Positions 1 to 8,815 of a stretch of DNA of 64,000 nt are shown one piece after another. Below the pieces are notes generated by a model, which was given only the letters and a program-made list of their open reading frames with translations, was not told the origin of the DNA and searched no databases. The stretch is from Cryobacterium cheniae. Lineage in GTDB: Bacteria; Actinomycetota; Actinomycetes; Actinomycetales; Microbacteriaceae. Numbering within the stretch: the stretch's first letter is position 1; every line of letters begins with the position of its first letter. The DNA lies in contig NZ_SOGN01000035.1 of assembly GCF_004403395.1 (NCBI RefSeq), positions 62,001-126,000 of the forward strand, given 5' to 3'. Made by a program: the position numbers and the translations under genes.

Positions 1-63
1 TAACCCTGCATCCTCGACCCGCTTCTCATAATTGCGCAGGCAATGTCGAAACCGATCATCCCC
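1..63 (-). ncRNA. ssrA: tmRNA, 5' part, cut by the window edge
   Basis: Read on the minus strand, the segment begins GGGGATGATCGGTTTCGACA and continues with AAGCGGGTCGAGGATGCAGG, which is the 5' tRNA-like part and following helix typical of actinobacterial tmRNA as I remember it. tmRNA charged with alanine rescues stalled ribosomes together with SmpB, whose gene lies 136 bases upstream in the same direction. Only the first 63 bases are in the window, so the tag reading frame and the 3' acceptor half are not visible. The stretch between this and smpB (64-198) shows no gene I can support. Confidence 0.85.
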
Positions 64-198
64 ATGTGCACTCACTGTCGGCATGCCGGCATTCGAGTGG
101 GTTACTGTCACACGCTGTTGAGTTTTCAATCTGCTCGACCCGATCAGGTCGACCGCTTCGTACAGCCCCTCAGTATACAACACAACAGGGGCGGAGGG

Positions 199-675
199 CT
201 AGTCGCCCAGGTTCTTGCGGGCCGAGATGGCCCGGTCGGACTCGCGTTTGTCCTGACGCTCGCGCAGCGTCTGACGCTTGTCGTATTCCTTCTTGCCCTT
301 GGCGACCGCGATCTCCACCTTGGCATTGCCGTTCTTGAAATACAGCCGCAGCGGAACGAGCGTGTAACCGCCCTCTTTGGTTTTGTGGCTGATTTTGATG
401 ATCTCCTGCTTGTGCATCAGGAGTTTGCGTTTGCGCCGCGGCGGGTGGTTGGTCCACGTTCCGGCGACGTATTCCTGAATGTGCACGGCGTCGAGCCAGA
501 TCTCGCCGTTCTCGATGAAGGCGTAGCCGTCCACTAGAGAGGCCCGGCCGGCCCGCAGAGACTTCACCTCGGTGCCGCTGAGCACCATTCCGGCCTCGTA
601 GGTCTCCTCGATGAGGTAATCGTGGCGTGCCTTGCGATTGGTCGATACGACCTTCTCGCCAATTTCCCTGGGCAC
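199..675 (-). CDS. smpB: SsrA-binding protein SmpB
   Basis: SmpB binds tmRNA and delivers it to stalled ribosomes. The 158-residue product has the family's usual length and order: an N-terminal '[17 protein letters not shown]' strand, '[15 protein letters not shown]', '[10 protein letters not shown]', then '[12 protein letters not shown]' and a basic C-terminal tail ending '...ARKNLGD' that inserts into the mRNA channel. The start is GTG at 675; the nearby ATG is out of frame. It follows the ftsE-ftsX pair in the same direction and is followed by ssrA, an order common in actinobacteria. Confidence 0.97.
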   Translation of the reverse strand: MPREIGEKVVSTNRKARHDYLIEETYEAGMVLSGTEVKSLRAGRASLVDGYAFIENGEIWLDAVHIQEYVAGTWTNHPPRRKRKLLMHKQEIIKISHKTKEGGYTLVPLRLYFKNGNAKVEIAVAKGKKEYDKRQTLRERQDKRESDRAISARKNLGD

Positions 676-767
676 GGCATACTCCTCGACTCGGTGTGGG
701 TTCGACGCGATGCCGACCAGCCCGTCAGTCTAGCGCGCACCGGGGTCAAGGCAGGCAGCGCGAGGGG

Positions 768-1682
768 TCAAACCTTCAGGTAGCGCGTGATGGCGAATTG
801 CGCGGAGAACGCCGCCAGCACCGCACCGACGACCAACAGGACCGGAACCACCACCAGGGCGTCTTGCATGCCGACCAGCGAGAAGTTGGTCAGGCGGTCG
901 CCCAGATAGCCCTGCACGAACCAGTAGACAAGGGCGAGAACGGCGCCCCCCGCCAGCAGCGAACCAAGGAGGGCCGCGAACACTCCCTCCAGAATGAAGG
1001 GCGTTTGAATGAACCGGTTGGATGCGCCGACCAGCCTCATGATGCCCAGCTCGCGGCGCCGTGAGAACGCGGAGAGGCGGATGGTGGTGGCGATCAGCAG
1101 CGCTGCCGCCACAAGCATCAGCGAGGCGATGCCGATCGCGGTGTAACTGGCCACGTTGAGCACGGAGAAGATCTGGTCCAGGTATTTGCGTTGGTCGGCG
1201 ACGTTCTCCACGCCGGCGATGCCGGACAGACCTTCCACGAGCACATCCGATTGGGACGGATCGTCGAGGTTGACCCAGAAGGTCTCGTTCAGCTGGTCCG
1301 CGGTGACGTAGTCGACGACAGGGTTGTCCGCGAACTGCTTCTTGAAGTTCTCGAAGGCCTGCTCGTGGGTCTCGAAGTAGTACTTGTCGATGAACGGCGA
1401 CAGGGCGGGCGATTCGAGCTGAGCCTTGACCGTGTCGATCTGCTCGGGCGTGGCCGCGCCGGCCGTGCACGTTTCACCCGACGAGATGGCGGTGCACATG
1501 TAGATGCCCACCTGGGCGCGGTCGTACCAGAAATTCTTCATCTGGCCGATCTGCATCTGCATCAGGATCGCGGCGCCGACGAAGGTCAGCGAAATGAAGG
1601 TGACGAGCACCACGGAGACGACCATGGACGCGTTGCGGCGCAGGCCGTTGGCGGCTTCGGAGAGCACGAGTCCGAGTCTCAT
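768..1682 (-). CDS. ftsX: Cell division protein FtsX (permease-like subunit)
   Basis: FtsX is the membrane partner of FtsE; the pair couples the divisome to peptidoglycan hydrolases rather than transporting a substrate. The 304-residue protein has the family layout: one membrane segment near residues 20-45 ('[20 protein letters not shown]'), an extracellular domain of about 130 residues with two cysteines ('[10 protein letters not shown]'), then three membrane segments in the C-terminal half around the conserved '[15 protein letters not shown]' loop. Its ATG overlaps the ftsE stop by 4 bp (ATGA), so translation is probably coupled. Confidence 0.96.
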   Translation of the reverse strand: MRLGLVLSEAANGLRRNASMVVSVVLVTFISLTFVGAAILMQMQIGQMKNFWYDRAQVGIYMCTAISSGETCTAGAATPEQIDTVKAQLESPALSPFIDKYYFETHEQAFENFKKQFADNPVVDYVTADQLNETFWVNLDDPSQSDVLVEGLSGIAGVENVADQRKYLDQIFSVLNVASYTAIGIASLMLVAAALLIATTIRLSAFSRRRELGIMRLVGASNRFIQTPFILEGVFAALLGSLLAGGAVLALVYWFVQGYLGDRLTNFSLVGMQDALVVVPVLLVVGAVLAAFSAQFAITRYLKV

Positions 1683-2875
1683 CGGGTGGGTCCTACATTC
1701 TGTTCGCCGGTTTGGTCCGGTTTCTCGCCCGGTGCGCGCAGCCCGAGCTTTTCGGCCAGGGTCAGTTGCTCCGGCACGTCGTGCTGAATGATCGGAACAA
1801 CCGGACGGGTCATGGCCCGGCTGAGGTCGGTCTCGGAAGCGTCGGCGACGGCATCCGTTTCCGCTTCCGCTTCCGGCTCCGGCTCCGGCTGTGTGCTTGT
1901 GCCTGTGTCCTCGGACGATCCGTCGTCCAGCGGTTCCGGTACGGCCGGGCCGTCCACGGCTCGGAACGGTGCCGCGGCGGACGCCGGGGCAGGGACGGGC
2001 ACGGCGGGGAAGGTGAGCGGAGGATGTTCGGCCGGCAGAACCTCGTCAGCGGGGACGGGTTCAGGGGCAGCAGTCGGGGCGAACACGGATGCCGGGACCG
2101 GGACCGCCGCTGTCGGCGCCACACTCGACGTGCCGCTGGGCACCCCCCGAGCGGAGCGGCGCCCGGTGCCGGCCGTGGTGGTGGGGATCGCCGCGGTGGC
2201 GTAACCACCCTGACGCTCGTCGCGCACGATGCGGCCGCCGACGAGTTCGATCACGCGACGCTGCATCTGGTCGACGATTCCGGCCTCGTGGGTGGCCATG
2301 ATCACGGTCGTGCCGCCGGCGTTGATGCGCTCGAGCAGGGCCATGATGCCGGCGCTGGTGGTGGGGTCGAGGTTTCCGGTGGGCTCGTCGGCCAGCAGGA
2401 TCTGCGGCTTGTTGACGATGGCGCGGGCGATGGCCACGCGCTGCTGCTCACCGCCGGAGAGTTCGTGGGGCAGACGCTGGGCCTTCTCGGCCAGTCCGAC
2501 CATCTCCAGGGTGTCGGGCACGGCTTCCTGAATGAACCCGCGCGATTTGCCGATCACCTGCAGGCTGAAGGCGACGTTGTCGAAGACGCTCTTGTTCGGC
2601 AGCAGGCGGAAGTCCTGGAAGACGACGCCCATGTTGCGGCGGAAGTAGGGCACCTTGCGGTTGGAGATCGACCGCAGGTCCTGGCCGAGGACGTGGATGC
2701 TTCCGCTGGTGGGGCGGTCTTCCTTCAGCACAAGGCGGAGGCAGGTCGACTTCCCCGAGCCGGATGCGCCGACGAGAAAGACGAACTCCCCGCGCAGCAC
2801 TTCGACGCTGATGGCGTCCAATGCCGGTCGGTTCGTTCCCGGATACTTCTTGGTGATGGTGTCAAAACGAATCAT
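1679..2875 (-). CDS. ftsE: Cell division ATP-binding protein FtsE with a long C-terminal extension
   Basis: The ATPase domain covers about residues 1-225, with Walker A 'GASGSGKST', signature '[14 protein letters not shown]', Walker B 'LLADEPTG' and the switch histidine in 'MATHEAG'. Usual FtsE is about 230 residues; this one has 398. The extra 170 residues are rich in Pro, Ala and Glu with repeated [10 protein letters not shown]-type runs, then a non-repetitive tail around '[20 protein letters not shown]' that looks like a short binding motif. AAGGGG lies just before the ATG at 2875. FtsE powers FtsX at the septum; the tail's role is unknown. Confidence 0.96.
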   Translation of the reverse strand: MIRFDTITKKYPGTNRPALDAISVEVLRGEFVFLVGASGSGKSTCLRLVLKEDRPTSGSIHVLGQDLRSISNRKVPYFRRNMGVVFQDFRLLPNKSVFDNVAFSLQVIGKSRGFIQEAVPDTLEMVGLAEKAQRLPHELSGGEQQRVAIARAIVNKPQILLADEPTGNLDPTTSAGIMALLERINAGGTTVIMATHEAGIVDQMQRRVIELVGGRIVRDERQGGYATAAIPTTTAGTGRRSARGVPSGTSSVAPTAAVPVPASVFAPTAAPEPVPADEVLPAEHPPLTFPAVPVPAPASAAAPFRAVDGPAVPEPLDDGSSEDTGTSTQPEPEPEAEAETDAVADASETDLSRAMTRPVVPIIQHDVPEQLTLAEKLGLRAPGEKPDQTGEQNVGPTR

Positions 2876-2956
2876 GGCCCCTTGAGCCTAGGCAGGCATC
2901 CTGATAATTCCTACTCCGACATACCCAACCGGCGACAGGACCCGCGGATCCAGTTT

Positions 2957-4066
2957 CTAATCCTGCGGCGCCTGCTTGCGCCATCGGATGCCCGCGGCGA
3001 TGAAACCGTCAAGGTCGCCGTCGAACACCTGGCTGGGATTGTTGACTTCGTAGTTGGTGCGCAGGTCCTTGACCATTTGGTAGGGCGCGAGCACGTAGCT
3101 GCGCATCTGGTCGCCCCAGCTGGCCGTGATCACGCCGGCCAGTTCCTTCTTGGTGGCGGCTTCCTGCTCGCGCTGCAGCAGCAGCAGCCGGGACTGCAGC
3201 ACGCGCATGGCGGCCGCCCGGTTCTGGATCTGGCTCTTCTCGTTCTGGCAGCTCACCACCGTTCCCGTGGGCAGGTGGGTGATGCGCACGGCGGAGTCGG
3301 TGGTGTTCACGGACTGGCCGCCGGGGCCGCTGGAGCGGAAGACGTCGACCCGGATGTCGTTCTCGGGCACCTCGATCGACTCGGTCTGCTCGATCAACGG
3401 CACCACCTCGACCGCGGCGAAGGAGGTCTGGCGCTTGCCGGCGGAGTTGAACGGGCTCATCCGCACGAGACGGTGGGTGCCGGCTTCGACGCTCAGCGTG
3501 CCGAAGGCGTAGGGGGCATCCACCTGGATGGTCGCGCTCTTGATGCCGGCCTCTTCGGCGTAGCCCACGTCGAGCACCTGCACGGGGTAGTTGTGCTGCT
3601 CGGCCCAGCGCAGGTACATGCGCAGGAGCATCTCGGCGAAGTCGGCCGCGTCGACGCCGCCGGCGCCGGAACGGATGGTGATGACCGCGGGGCGCACATC
3701 GAATTCACCGTTGAGCAGGGTGTGCACCTCAAGGTCGCCGAGCACCTTCGTGATGCTCGCGAGTTCCGCGGTGGCCTCGTCGGCCGATTCCTGGTCGCCT
3801 TCGGCGTTGGCCAGTTCCACCAGCACCTCGAGGTCGTCCAGGCGGGACTCGATGCTCACGATGCGGGCCAGCTCCGACTGGCGGTGGCTGAGTTCGCTGG
3901 TCACCTTCTGCGCTCGCTCGGAGTCGTCCCACAGGTCGGGCGCACCGGCCTGTTCATTCAGGTCGGCGATATCCGTGCGGAGTCGATCGATATCGATCAC
4001 CGACCGGATGTCGTCAAACGTGGCCCGCAGTGCGGCGATCTGCTCCGAGAATTCCAGCTCAATCAT
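2957..4066 (-). CDS. prfB: Peptide chain release factor 2
   Basis: RF2 ends translation at UGA and UAA. The 369-residue product has the stop-codon-reading SPF tripeptide ('[16 protein letters not shown]') and the catalytic GGQ loop ('[17 protein letters not shown]'). I chose ATG 4066 ('MIELEFSEQ') because it gives the normal length; the frame stays open much further upstream but that part shadows the divergent MFS gene. There is no in-frame UGA near codon 26, so the autoregulatory +1 frameshift known from many bacteria is absent. Sits upstream of ftsEX-smpB in the same direction. Confidence 0.97.
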   Translation of the reverse strand: MIELEFSEQIAALRATFDDIRSVIDIDRLRTDIADLNEQAGAPDLWDDSERAQKVTSELSHRQSELARIVSIESRLDDLEVLVELANAEGDQESADEATAELASITKVLGDLEVHTLLNGEFDVRPAVITIRSGAGGVDAADFAEMLLRMYLRWAEQHNYPVQVLDVGYAEEAGIKSATIQVDAPYAFGTLSVEAGTHRLVRMSPFNSAGKRQTSFAAVEVVPLIEQTESIEVPENDIRVDVFRSSGPGGQSVNTTDSAVRITHLPTGTVVSCQNEKSQIQNRAAAMRVLQSRLLLLQREQEAATKKELAGVITASWGDQMRSYVLAPYQMVKDLRTNYEVNNPSQVFDGDLDGFIAAGIRWRKQAPQD

Positions 4067-4129
4067 GTCGGACCCCAGCCTACCGGGCCGGAACGGGCTG
4101 GGCCCGGTGCGGGATAGCATCGAGGAGTC

Positions 4130-5401
4130 ATGAGTGAAGCCGAGCGCCCCTTCAAGATGCGCTCCGTCGCATTCGCCGCTTTCCTGCCGACCCTCCTGTT
4201 CTCCATCGGTGAGGGCGCGATCATCCCGCTGATCCCGATCGTGGCCGACGATCTGGGTGCCACGCTCGCGATCGCCGGCTTCATCGCCGCCATGATCATG
4301 GTGGGCGAACTGGCCGGGGACATCCCCAGTGGCTGGGTGGTCTCCCGCATCGGCGAGCGCAACGCCATGATCTGGGCATCCATGCTCGCGATCATCGCCG
4401 TGCTGATCTGCATCGCCGCCCCCAACCCGTTGGTGCTGGGTGTCGGCGTCTTCCTGATCGGCCTGGCCACCGCGGTGTTCGCGCTGGCCCGGCACGCGTT
4501 CATGACCAGCTACGTGCCCCTGGCCTATCGGGCCCGGGCACTGTCGACCCTCGGCGGAATCTTCCGCGCCGGCTGGTTCATCGGCCCGTTCATCGCCGCC
4601 GCCCTGCTCAGCCTCACCGGCAGCACCGAGTCGGTGTTCTGGGTGTTCGTGGTCTGCTGCCTCGGTGCGGCGGCCATGCTGCTCCTGCTGCCCGATCCCG
4701 AGAGCACCTTCGGCGGTCCGGAACTCGTGAAGGCTCCCGACGGCTCCATCGTTCCGGCCGGCCGAGAGCTCGCTGCCGAGGAGTCCCAGGGACTGTTCCG
4801 CACCATCTGGGGCTACCGGGCGGTGCTGCTGCGCCTGGGTACCGGCGCGGGCCTGGTCGGGGCGATGCGCGCCTCCCGCACGGTGCTGCTCCCGCTCTGG
4901 GCGGTCAGCATCGGCATCAGCGTGGCCGACATCGCCCTGATCATCGGCATCGCCGGCGCGGTCGACTTCGCCCTCTTCTACGCCAGCGGCCAGGTCATGG
5001 ACCGGTTCGGCCGGATGTGGACCGCCCTCCCGTCGATGATCGGCCTGGGTACCGGGCACCTCATCCTCGCGTTCACGCACGACCTTTCGAACAACGTGGA
5101 GTGGTTCATCGCCGTGGCCATGATCCTGTCGCTCGCCAATGGCATCGGCAGCGGCCTCCTGATGACCCTCGGCGCCGACCTGGCCCCGAAGAACACCAGT
5201 CCGGCCCCCTTCCTGGGCGCGTGGCGTTTCACCGCCGATTTCGGCGGCGCGGTCGCCCCCTTAGCCGTGGCCGGGATGACCGCGGTCGCCACCATCTCGA
5301 TCGCGAGCGGCGTGATGGGTGTGTTCGGGCTCCTCGGCGCCATGGCTCTGGGTCGCTACATCCCCCGCTACGCGCCCCGCCGCCCGCGCCTGCGCCCCTG
5401 A
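4130..5401 (+). CDS. Major facilitator superfamily permease
   Basis: A 423-residue integral membrane protein with about 12 hydrophobic segments in two halves. The '[13 protein letters not shown]' loop after the second or third helix matches the MFS cytoplasmic signature, and '[17 protein letters not shown]' is the equivalent loop in the second half. The overall type resembles drug or metabolite efflux carriers, but the substrate cannot be read from sequence. It is divergent from prfB with only 63 bp between them and runs in the same direction as the nitroreductase-like gene that follows. Confidence 0.9.
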   Translation: MSEAERPFKMRSVAFAAFLPTLLFSIGEGAIIPLIPIVADDLGATLAIAGFIAAMIMVGELAGDIPSGWVVSRIGERNAMIWASMLAIIAVLICIAAPNPLVLGVGVFLIGLATAVFALARHAFMTSYVPLAYRARALSTLGGIFRAGWFIGPFIAAALLSLTGSTESVFWVFVVCCLGAAAMLLLLPDPESTFGGPELVKAPDGSIVPAGRELAAEESQGLFRTIWGYRAVLLRLGTGAGLVGAMRASRTVLLPLWAVSIGISVADIALIIGIAGAVDFALFYASGQVMDRFGRMWTALPSMIGLGTGHLILAFTHDLSNNVEWFIAVAMILSLANGIGSGLLMTLGADLAPKNTSPAPFLGAWRFTADFGGAVAPLAVAGMTAVATISIASGVMGVFGLLGAMALGRYIPRYAPRRPRLRP

Positions 5402-5453
5402 CAGCCTCGACCTGAGGGGAATAGGCGTCGGACCCCAGGCGTTCAGTGGTCGT

Positions 5454-5915
5454 ATGCCCCTCATCGGAGAATACGAGCCAGGCACCCAGCAGTGGGTGCG
5501 CGACCAGGTCGACCTGTACGAGAGCTCCGGCGGCACGGAGGGAACCACCCTGCGCGGGATGCCCGTCATCGTGCTCACCACCCTCGGTGCCAAGTCGGGC
5601 AAGCTGCGCAAGACCCCGCTGATGCGCGTGGAGCACGAGGGTGCGTACGCCGCCATCGCCTCCCTCGGCGGCAGCCCGAAGAACCCGATCTGGTACGGGA
5701 ATGTGGTGGCCCACCCGCTCGTCGAGCTGCAGGATGGCCCGGTTCGGCAGGACATGCTGTCCCGCGAGGTCACCGGCACCGAGCGCGCCGCGTGGTGGGA
5801 GCGGGCCGTGGCCGCGTTCCCCGACTACGCCGACTACGAGAAGAAGACCGACCGGGTCATCCCGGTGTTCGTGCTCGAGCCTGTCCCTGCAGCCGCCGAC
5901 GCCCCTGCCTCTTAG
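5454..5915 (+). CDS. Deazaflavin (F420)-dependent nitroreductase family protein
   Basis: The 153-residue product matches the DUF385/DDN fold: '[20 protein letters not shown]', the phosphate-contacting '[19 protein letters not shown]', '[19 protein letters not shown]', and a C-terminal '[16 protein letters not shown]'. Relatives bind F420 or similar cofactors and reduce nitro compounds or quinones; physiological substrates are usually unknown. I start at ATG 5454 because homologues begin close to the '[15 protein letters not shown]' helix; the frame is open further upstream but overlaps the MFS gene's end. Probably co-transcribed with the MFS gene. Confidence 0.9.
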   Translation: MPLIGEYEPGTQQWVRDQVDLYESSGGTEGTTLRGMPVIVLTTLGAKSGKLRKTPLMRVEHEGAYAAIASLGGSPKNPIWYGNVVAHPLVELQDGPVRQDMLSREVTGTERAAWWERAVAAFPDYADYEKKTDRVIPVFVLEPVPAAADAPAS

Positions 5916-5917
5916 AG

Positions 5918-6166
5918 GTGGTGCGAGCGAAGACCCGCGGCCCCCAGCTCGACCGCATCGTGCTGGCCGGTCTGACGGATGCCGACGACCTCCGCGCCGG
6001 TGACAGCAGGGAAGCCGAGCGCTTCAGCGGATGCGACCTGTCCGGCCGGGACCTGACCGGCATCGGTTTCCAGGAGTGCGGGCTGCGCGGCGTCACCATC
6101 GACGACGCCCAGCACAGCCTGCTCGCGCCCGTTCCCTCCGCACACCTCGGCATCATCGTCACCTAG
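5918..6166 (+). pseudogene. Pentapeptide-repeat protein remnant with an internal deletion
   Basis: An 82-residue frame starts at GTG 5918 or 5921, just after the nitroreductase stop. It begins like the actinobacterial pentapeptide-repeat proteins I know ('RGPQLDRIVLAGL' ... 'GCDLSGRDLTGIGFQECGL') and ends like their extreme C-terminus ('APVPSAHLGIIVT'). The middle, normally around 130 residues of A(D/N)LXX repeats, is missing, and the two ends are joined in frame at 'LRGVTIDDAQ'. Only about one repeat turn remains, so no right-handed beta-helix can form. This is most simply a deletion remnant; a genuine mini-protein is possible. Family assignment is from memory. Confidence 0.6.
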
Positions 6167-6169
6167 CCG

Positions 6170-7054
6170 TCAGGGAATCGCGCCGGCGATGATCTCGAGT
6201 TCGGATTTCGGGGTATCGCGCTGGGAGGCGATGGCCGCCCCGGCCGCCACGCACACCACCACGATGGCGATCTGCTGCTGCAGCAGGAACGTCTCCCCCA
6301 GCACCAGCGCTCCGAACAGGGCGGCGATCACCGGGCCGAAGCTGGTGATGATCGCGTAGAGGCGCGGGGTGATGCGGCGCAGGATGAAGGTGTCCAGCGT
6401 GTAGGGGAACGCCGAGGAGAGCACGCCGATTGCGAGCAGCAGCCCGATCACGCCCCAGTTGAGGCTGTTCCAGTCGACCGTGAGCAGCGCGAACGGCACC
6501 AGCAGCGCCAGACTCACGACGCTGGCCACGGAGATGCCCTCGAGTCCGGGGAAGGACACGGCCACCTTGCGGGTCAGCAGGATGTACGCCGCCCACGACG
6601 CCGCCGCGGTCAGCGCGTAGATGATGCCGAGCACGTTCAACGCCCCGTTCGACCAGGTCAGCAGGAACACCCCGCCCGCCGCCGCGGTGGCGTAGACGAA
6701 GTCGAGCAGACGCCGCGAGGAGGCCAGTGCGAGAGCGAACGGGCCGAAGAATTCGATCGTGGCCGCGATGCCGAGCCCGAGCAGGTCGACGGCCTGGTAG
6801 AAGGTGAGATTCATCACCGCGAGCACGACGCCGAGCAGGAGGGCCGGCCACAGTCGCCGCCAGGTGAGCGTCGCGAGCCTGGGCCGGTAGAAGGGCAGCA
6901 CCGTGGCCGCCATCACAAGCTGCCGGACCGCGACGACGACGGGTGAGCCCACGAGCGGGATGGCCAGTCCGGCCAGCGAAGACCCGAAGTTGATGCTCAC
7001 CTCGGTCACGACCTGGGCGCCGGCACCGGTCAGGCGGTCGCGTTTGGCCGTCAC
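6170..7054 (-). CDS. EamA/RhtA-type drug/metabolite transporter
   Basis: A 294-residue protein with ten hydrophobic segments in two EamA repeats. Landmarks are 'VSINFGSSLAGLAIPLVGSP' at the start, 'FFGPFALALASSRRLLD' near the middle, and 'ITPRLYAIITSFGPVIAALF' followed by 'LGETFLLQQQ' in the second repeat, as in RhtA-like threonine/homoserine exporters. The substrate is uncertain. The start is GTG 7054. It ends 4 bases from the pentapeptide remnant, which is convergent with it, so no room is left for a separate terminator. Confidence 0.9.
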   Translation of the reverse strand: MTAKRDRLTGAGAQVVTEVSINFGSSLAGLAIPLVGSPVVVAVRQLVMAATVLPFYRPRLATLTWRRLWPALLLGVVLAVMNLTFYQAVDLLGLGIAATIEFFGPFALALASSRRLLDFVYATAAAGGVFLLTWSNGALNVLGIIYALTAAASWAAYILLTRKVAVSFPGLEGISVASVVSLALLVPFALLTVDWNSLNWGVIGLLLAIGVLSSAFPYTLDTFILRRITPRLYAIITSFGPVIAALFGALVLGETFLLQQQIAIVVVCVAAGAAIASQRDTPKSELEIIAGAIP

Positions 7055-7097
7055 AGTGCTCCTCCCCCTGCGCCGGGGCAGGCGCGTGACGCTAACG

Positions 7098-7595
7098 CTA
7101 GCGGAACACCGAGCGCGCCACCGCCGTGACCTCCAGCGGCACCCCCTCCGGCAGCAGCACGGCCAGCACCGGCGGGCGCCAATAGGCGCTCAGTGAGACC
7201 GTGGCACTCTGCCCGTCAACGGATGCCGCCCCGCTCACGCTCAGCCCCTCCATCCGTCCATTCGGAGTGGCGGCAAGATACTCCTCCGCGGCAGCCCGCA
7301 CGCCGGCAGACGACAGGGAGGGCCGCAGCCCCACGCCCGCGCCGTCGGGCGTGACGGTCATCGCACCCAGGTCGAACGCTTCGGCCCCGGCGAGCGCCGC
7401 GCCGTCCGCGAGGGTCAGCAGGCGTTTCCGCTCCAGGTACAGCGAGGTGGCGGCCACGACGACAAGGATCAGCAGCAGAGCGAGGAAACCGTAGAAGATC
7501 GTCAGGATGAGCGTCGAGCCCTCCTCGTCGCCGGGCAAGGCCGGCAGCCGCCTGCGTTCCGGCGTGGCCGGCACGACCGCGGCAGCGCGGCTCAT
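7098..7595 (-). CDS. TadG-like pilus assembly protein
   Basis: Last gene of the Tad operon, 165 residues. After a short cytoplasmic lead, 'DEEGSTLILTIFYGFLALLL' marks the TadE/G-type prepilin-like membrane segment, followed by 'LADGAALAGAEAFDLG', the helix typical of Rv3654c/TadG-like minor proteins. The remainder is a predicted extracytoplasmic domain. Such proteins are pseudopilins or envelope anchors of the Flp pilus. ATG 7595 overlaps the upstream gene's stop by 4 bp. The open frame extends upstream into the neighbour but the ATGA overlap decides the start. Confidence 0.82.
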   Translation of the reverse strand: MSRAAAVVPATPERRRLPALPGDEEGSTLILTIFYGFLALLLILVVVAATSLYLERKRLLTLADGAALAGAEAFDLGAMTVTPDGAGVGLRPSLSSAGVRAAAEEYLAATPNGRMEGLSVSGAASVDGQSATVSLSAYWRPPVLAVLLPEGVPLEVTAVARSVFR

Positions 7596-8107
7596 CCCGC
7601 CCGCCAGAACCGGGACACCGTCTGCGTGGCCTGCGCTTCGAGAGGCACGCTGGCGGCGCCCTGCAGCGAGAGAAGGTCGGGCACGAGCGGCAAGGCCACC
7701 CGAATGCGCACGGTCACCGTGACCGTGCTCTGCCGCGTCAGGCATCCGTTCACACCGGCCTCGCACGCCACGTTCACCTCGGTGCCCGCGGGGTCGATGC
7801 CGTAGTCCGTGAGCCCGAACTGCACGGCCCGTTCGGCCCGTTCGGTGGCCGTGGCCTCGTCCGGCGCTTGCACGTAGACGCGGGCGGCCTGGCGCGCGGC
7901 TCCCTCGACGGCGAGGGCGCCGCCCTGCAGGGCGGCCATCGCCAGCACCAGGTAGACGAGCGGCACCAGCAGGATCAGCCCCGCCGTGATGAACTCCAGC
8001 GACGCAGACCCGCGCTCTCCGGTCTCCGACCACGCGCGCCAACGGCCGGCTCCGCGCCGACCGGCCCGGCTGCCGCTCCGACTAACGCAGGGTCTCGACC
8101 GCAGCAT
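7592..8107 (-). CDS. TadE family pilus assembly protein
   Basis: About 171 residues. 'GERGSASLEFITAGLILLVP' is the canonical TadE motif: a Gly-Glu pair, then a hydrophobic helix, as in pseudopilins. Downstream are 'GAARQAARVYVQAPDE' and a pair of cysteines ('VACEAGVNGC') probably bridged outside the cell. I start at ATG 8107, which overlaps the preceding gene by 26 bp; the first 45 residues are arginine-rich and the true start could lie closer to the TadE motif. Role: minor pilin of the Flp/Tad apparatus. Confidence 0.8.
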   Translation of the reverse strand: MLRSRPCVSRSGSRAGRRGAGRWRAWSETGERGSASLEFITAGLILLVPLVYLVLAMAALQGGALAVEGAARQAARVYVQAPDEATATERAERAVQFGLTDYGIDPAGTEVNVACEAGVNGCLTRQSTVTVTVRIRVALPLVPDLLSLQGAASVPLEAQATQTVSRFWRAG

Positions 8108-8489
8108 GGCCCACCACCTCCAGCCCGCGATCGACGCCGAACAGGGCCAGCAACGGCAGCGGCGCCACGACGCGAATCTGCACGCTCGGGAAGCCGCCGT
8201 AGTCTCCATAGCTGGCCTCCACGTCGGTGGCATAGGCCGGGCCGATCGACATCGTGATCAGCTCACGGGTGCGCGCCGCGCCCTCGCCCAGCCCGCTGTC
8301 GGCGAGGGCGGCGTACCGCGCACCCTCGGCTGCGGCGTCGAGCACGGTGTTGCGCACCAGCAGGGCCAGCCCGAGTTGCATGACCCCGAGCGTCAACACG
8401 GTCAGCAGCGCCCCGACCATCACGAACTCGGCCGTCGCCGAGCCCTCCTCACTACCGGGCGATCGGGCCCGGCTCCCCCGCGTGCGCAT
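8082..8489 (-). CDS. TadE-like minor pilin (TadF position)
   Basis: A 135-residue protein with 'SEEGSATAEFVMVGALLTVL' at the N-terminus, again the Glu-containing TadE processing/assembly motif, then 'LVRNTVLDAAAEGARYAALA', the amphipathic helix found in TadE/TadF proteins. It starts at ATG 8489 (a GTG lies one codon upstream) and ends inside the next gene. With the two following genes it forms a trio of TadE/G-type envelope components. Confidence 0.82.
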   Translation of the reverse strand: MRTRGSRARSPGSEEGSATAEFVMVGALLTVLTLGVMQLGLALLVRNTVLDAAAEGARYAALADSGLGEGAARTRELITMSIGPAYATDVEASYGDYGGFPSVQIRVVAPLPLLALFGVDRGLEVVGHAAVETLR

Positions 8490-8498
8490 CACGGCCGG

Positions 8499-8687
8499 TC
8501 ACATTCCGCTGACCCGGTCGATCGCCTGTTGGAACACGCCGCTCAGAGCCGGCCCGGCCAGACCCCAGATGATCATGACCAGCCCGGCCGTCATCAACGT
8601 GATCAGAACCCAGCCGGGCACATCGCCTCGTTCGTCACCCCCGACGTCGCTCCACCGGTCGCGTACCCGCCGCTGCAGTGTCTTCAT
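8499..8687 (-). CDS. Flp-type pilin, DUF4244 family
   Basis: A 62-residue protein: a charged N-terminus, the short 'GDERGDVPGWVLITLMTAG' stretch, one hydrophobic helix, and a small C-terminal tail ending 'FQQAIDRVSGM'. This is the layout of the DUF4244/Flp pilin subunit that sits between tadC and tadE in actinobacterial Tad loci. ATG 8687 has a purine-rich GAGAGAAAG ahead of it. The long tandem repeat 8744-8815 is immediately upstream. No prepilin peptidase gene is visible in the window. Confidence 0.85.
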   Translation of the reverse strand: MKTLQRRVRDRWSDVGGDERGDVPGWVLITLMTAGLVMIIWGLAGPALSGVFQQAIDRVSGM

Positions 8688-8743
8688 GATTGACTCACTT
8701 TCTCTCGTGGGGACCGTGGTTCTCTCGTGGGGCAATGGTTCAG

Positions 8744-8815
8744 TGGTTCGGCAGTTCAGTGGTTCGGCAGTTCAGTGGTTCGGCAGTTCAGTGGTTCGGC
8801 AGTTCAGTGGTTCAG
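8744..8815. repeat. 16-bp tandem repeat between tadC and the pilin gene
   Basis: Four exact copies of TGGTTCGGCAGTTCAG run from 8744 to 8807, and a fifth copy breaks off after TGGTTC. The array ends over the stop codon of tadC. Just to its left a second motif, CTCTCGTGGGG, occurs twice (about 8702-8732). No coding function is evident: the period of 16 is not a multiple of 3. It occupies the space where a pilin promoter or a tadC-pilin processing site would be. Confidence 0.95.

Noticed and set aside
2957-4066. Programmed frameshift in prfB
   Set aside because: The frame is open from ATG to stop without an early in-frame UGA.
1712-4117. Uninterrupted + strand open frame of 801 codons opposite ftsE and prfB
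   Set aside because: His/Gly/Asp-rich composition without domains, and it lies fully antisense to two certain genes.
4067-5080. Upstream open extension of prfB over the MFS gene
   Set aside because: High-GC shadow frame; the normal RF2 start and length are at 4066, and the region clearly encodes the MFS permease on the other strand.
8744-8815. CRISPR array
   Set aside because: Units are directly adjacent with no spacers, and there are no cas genes.
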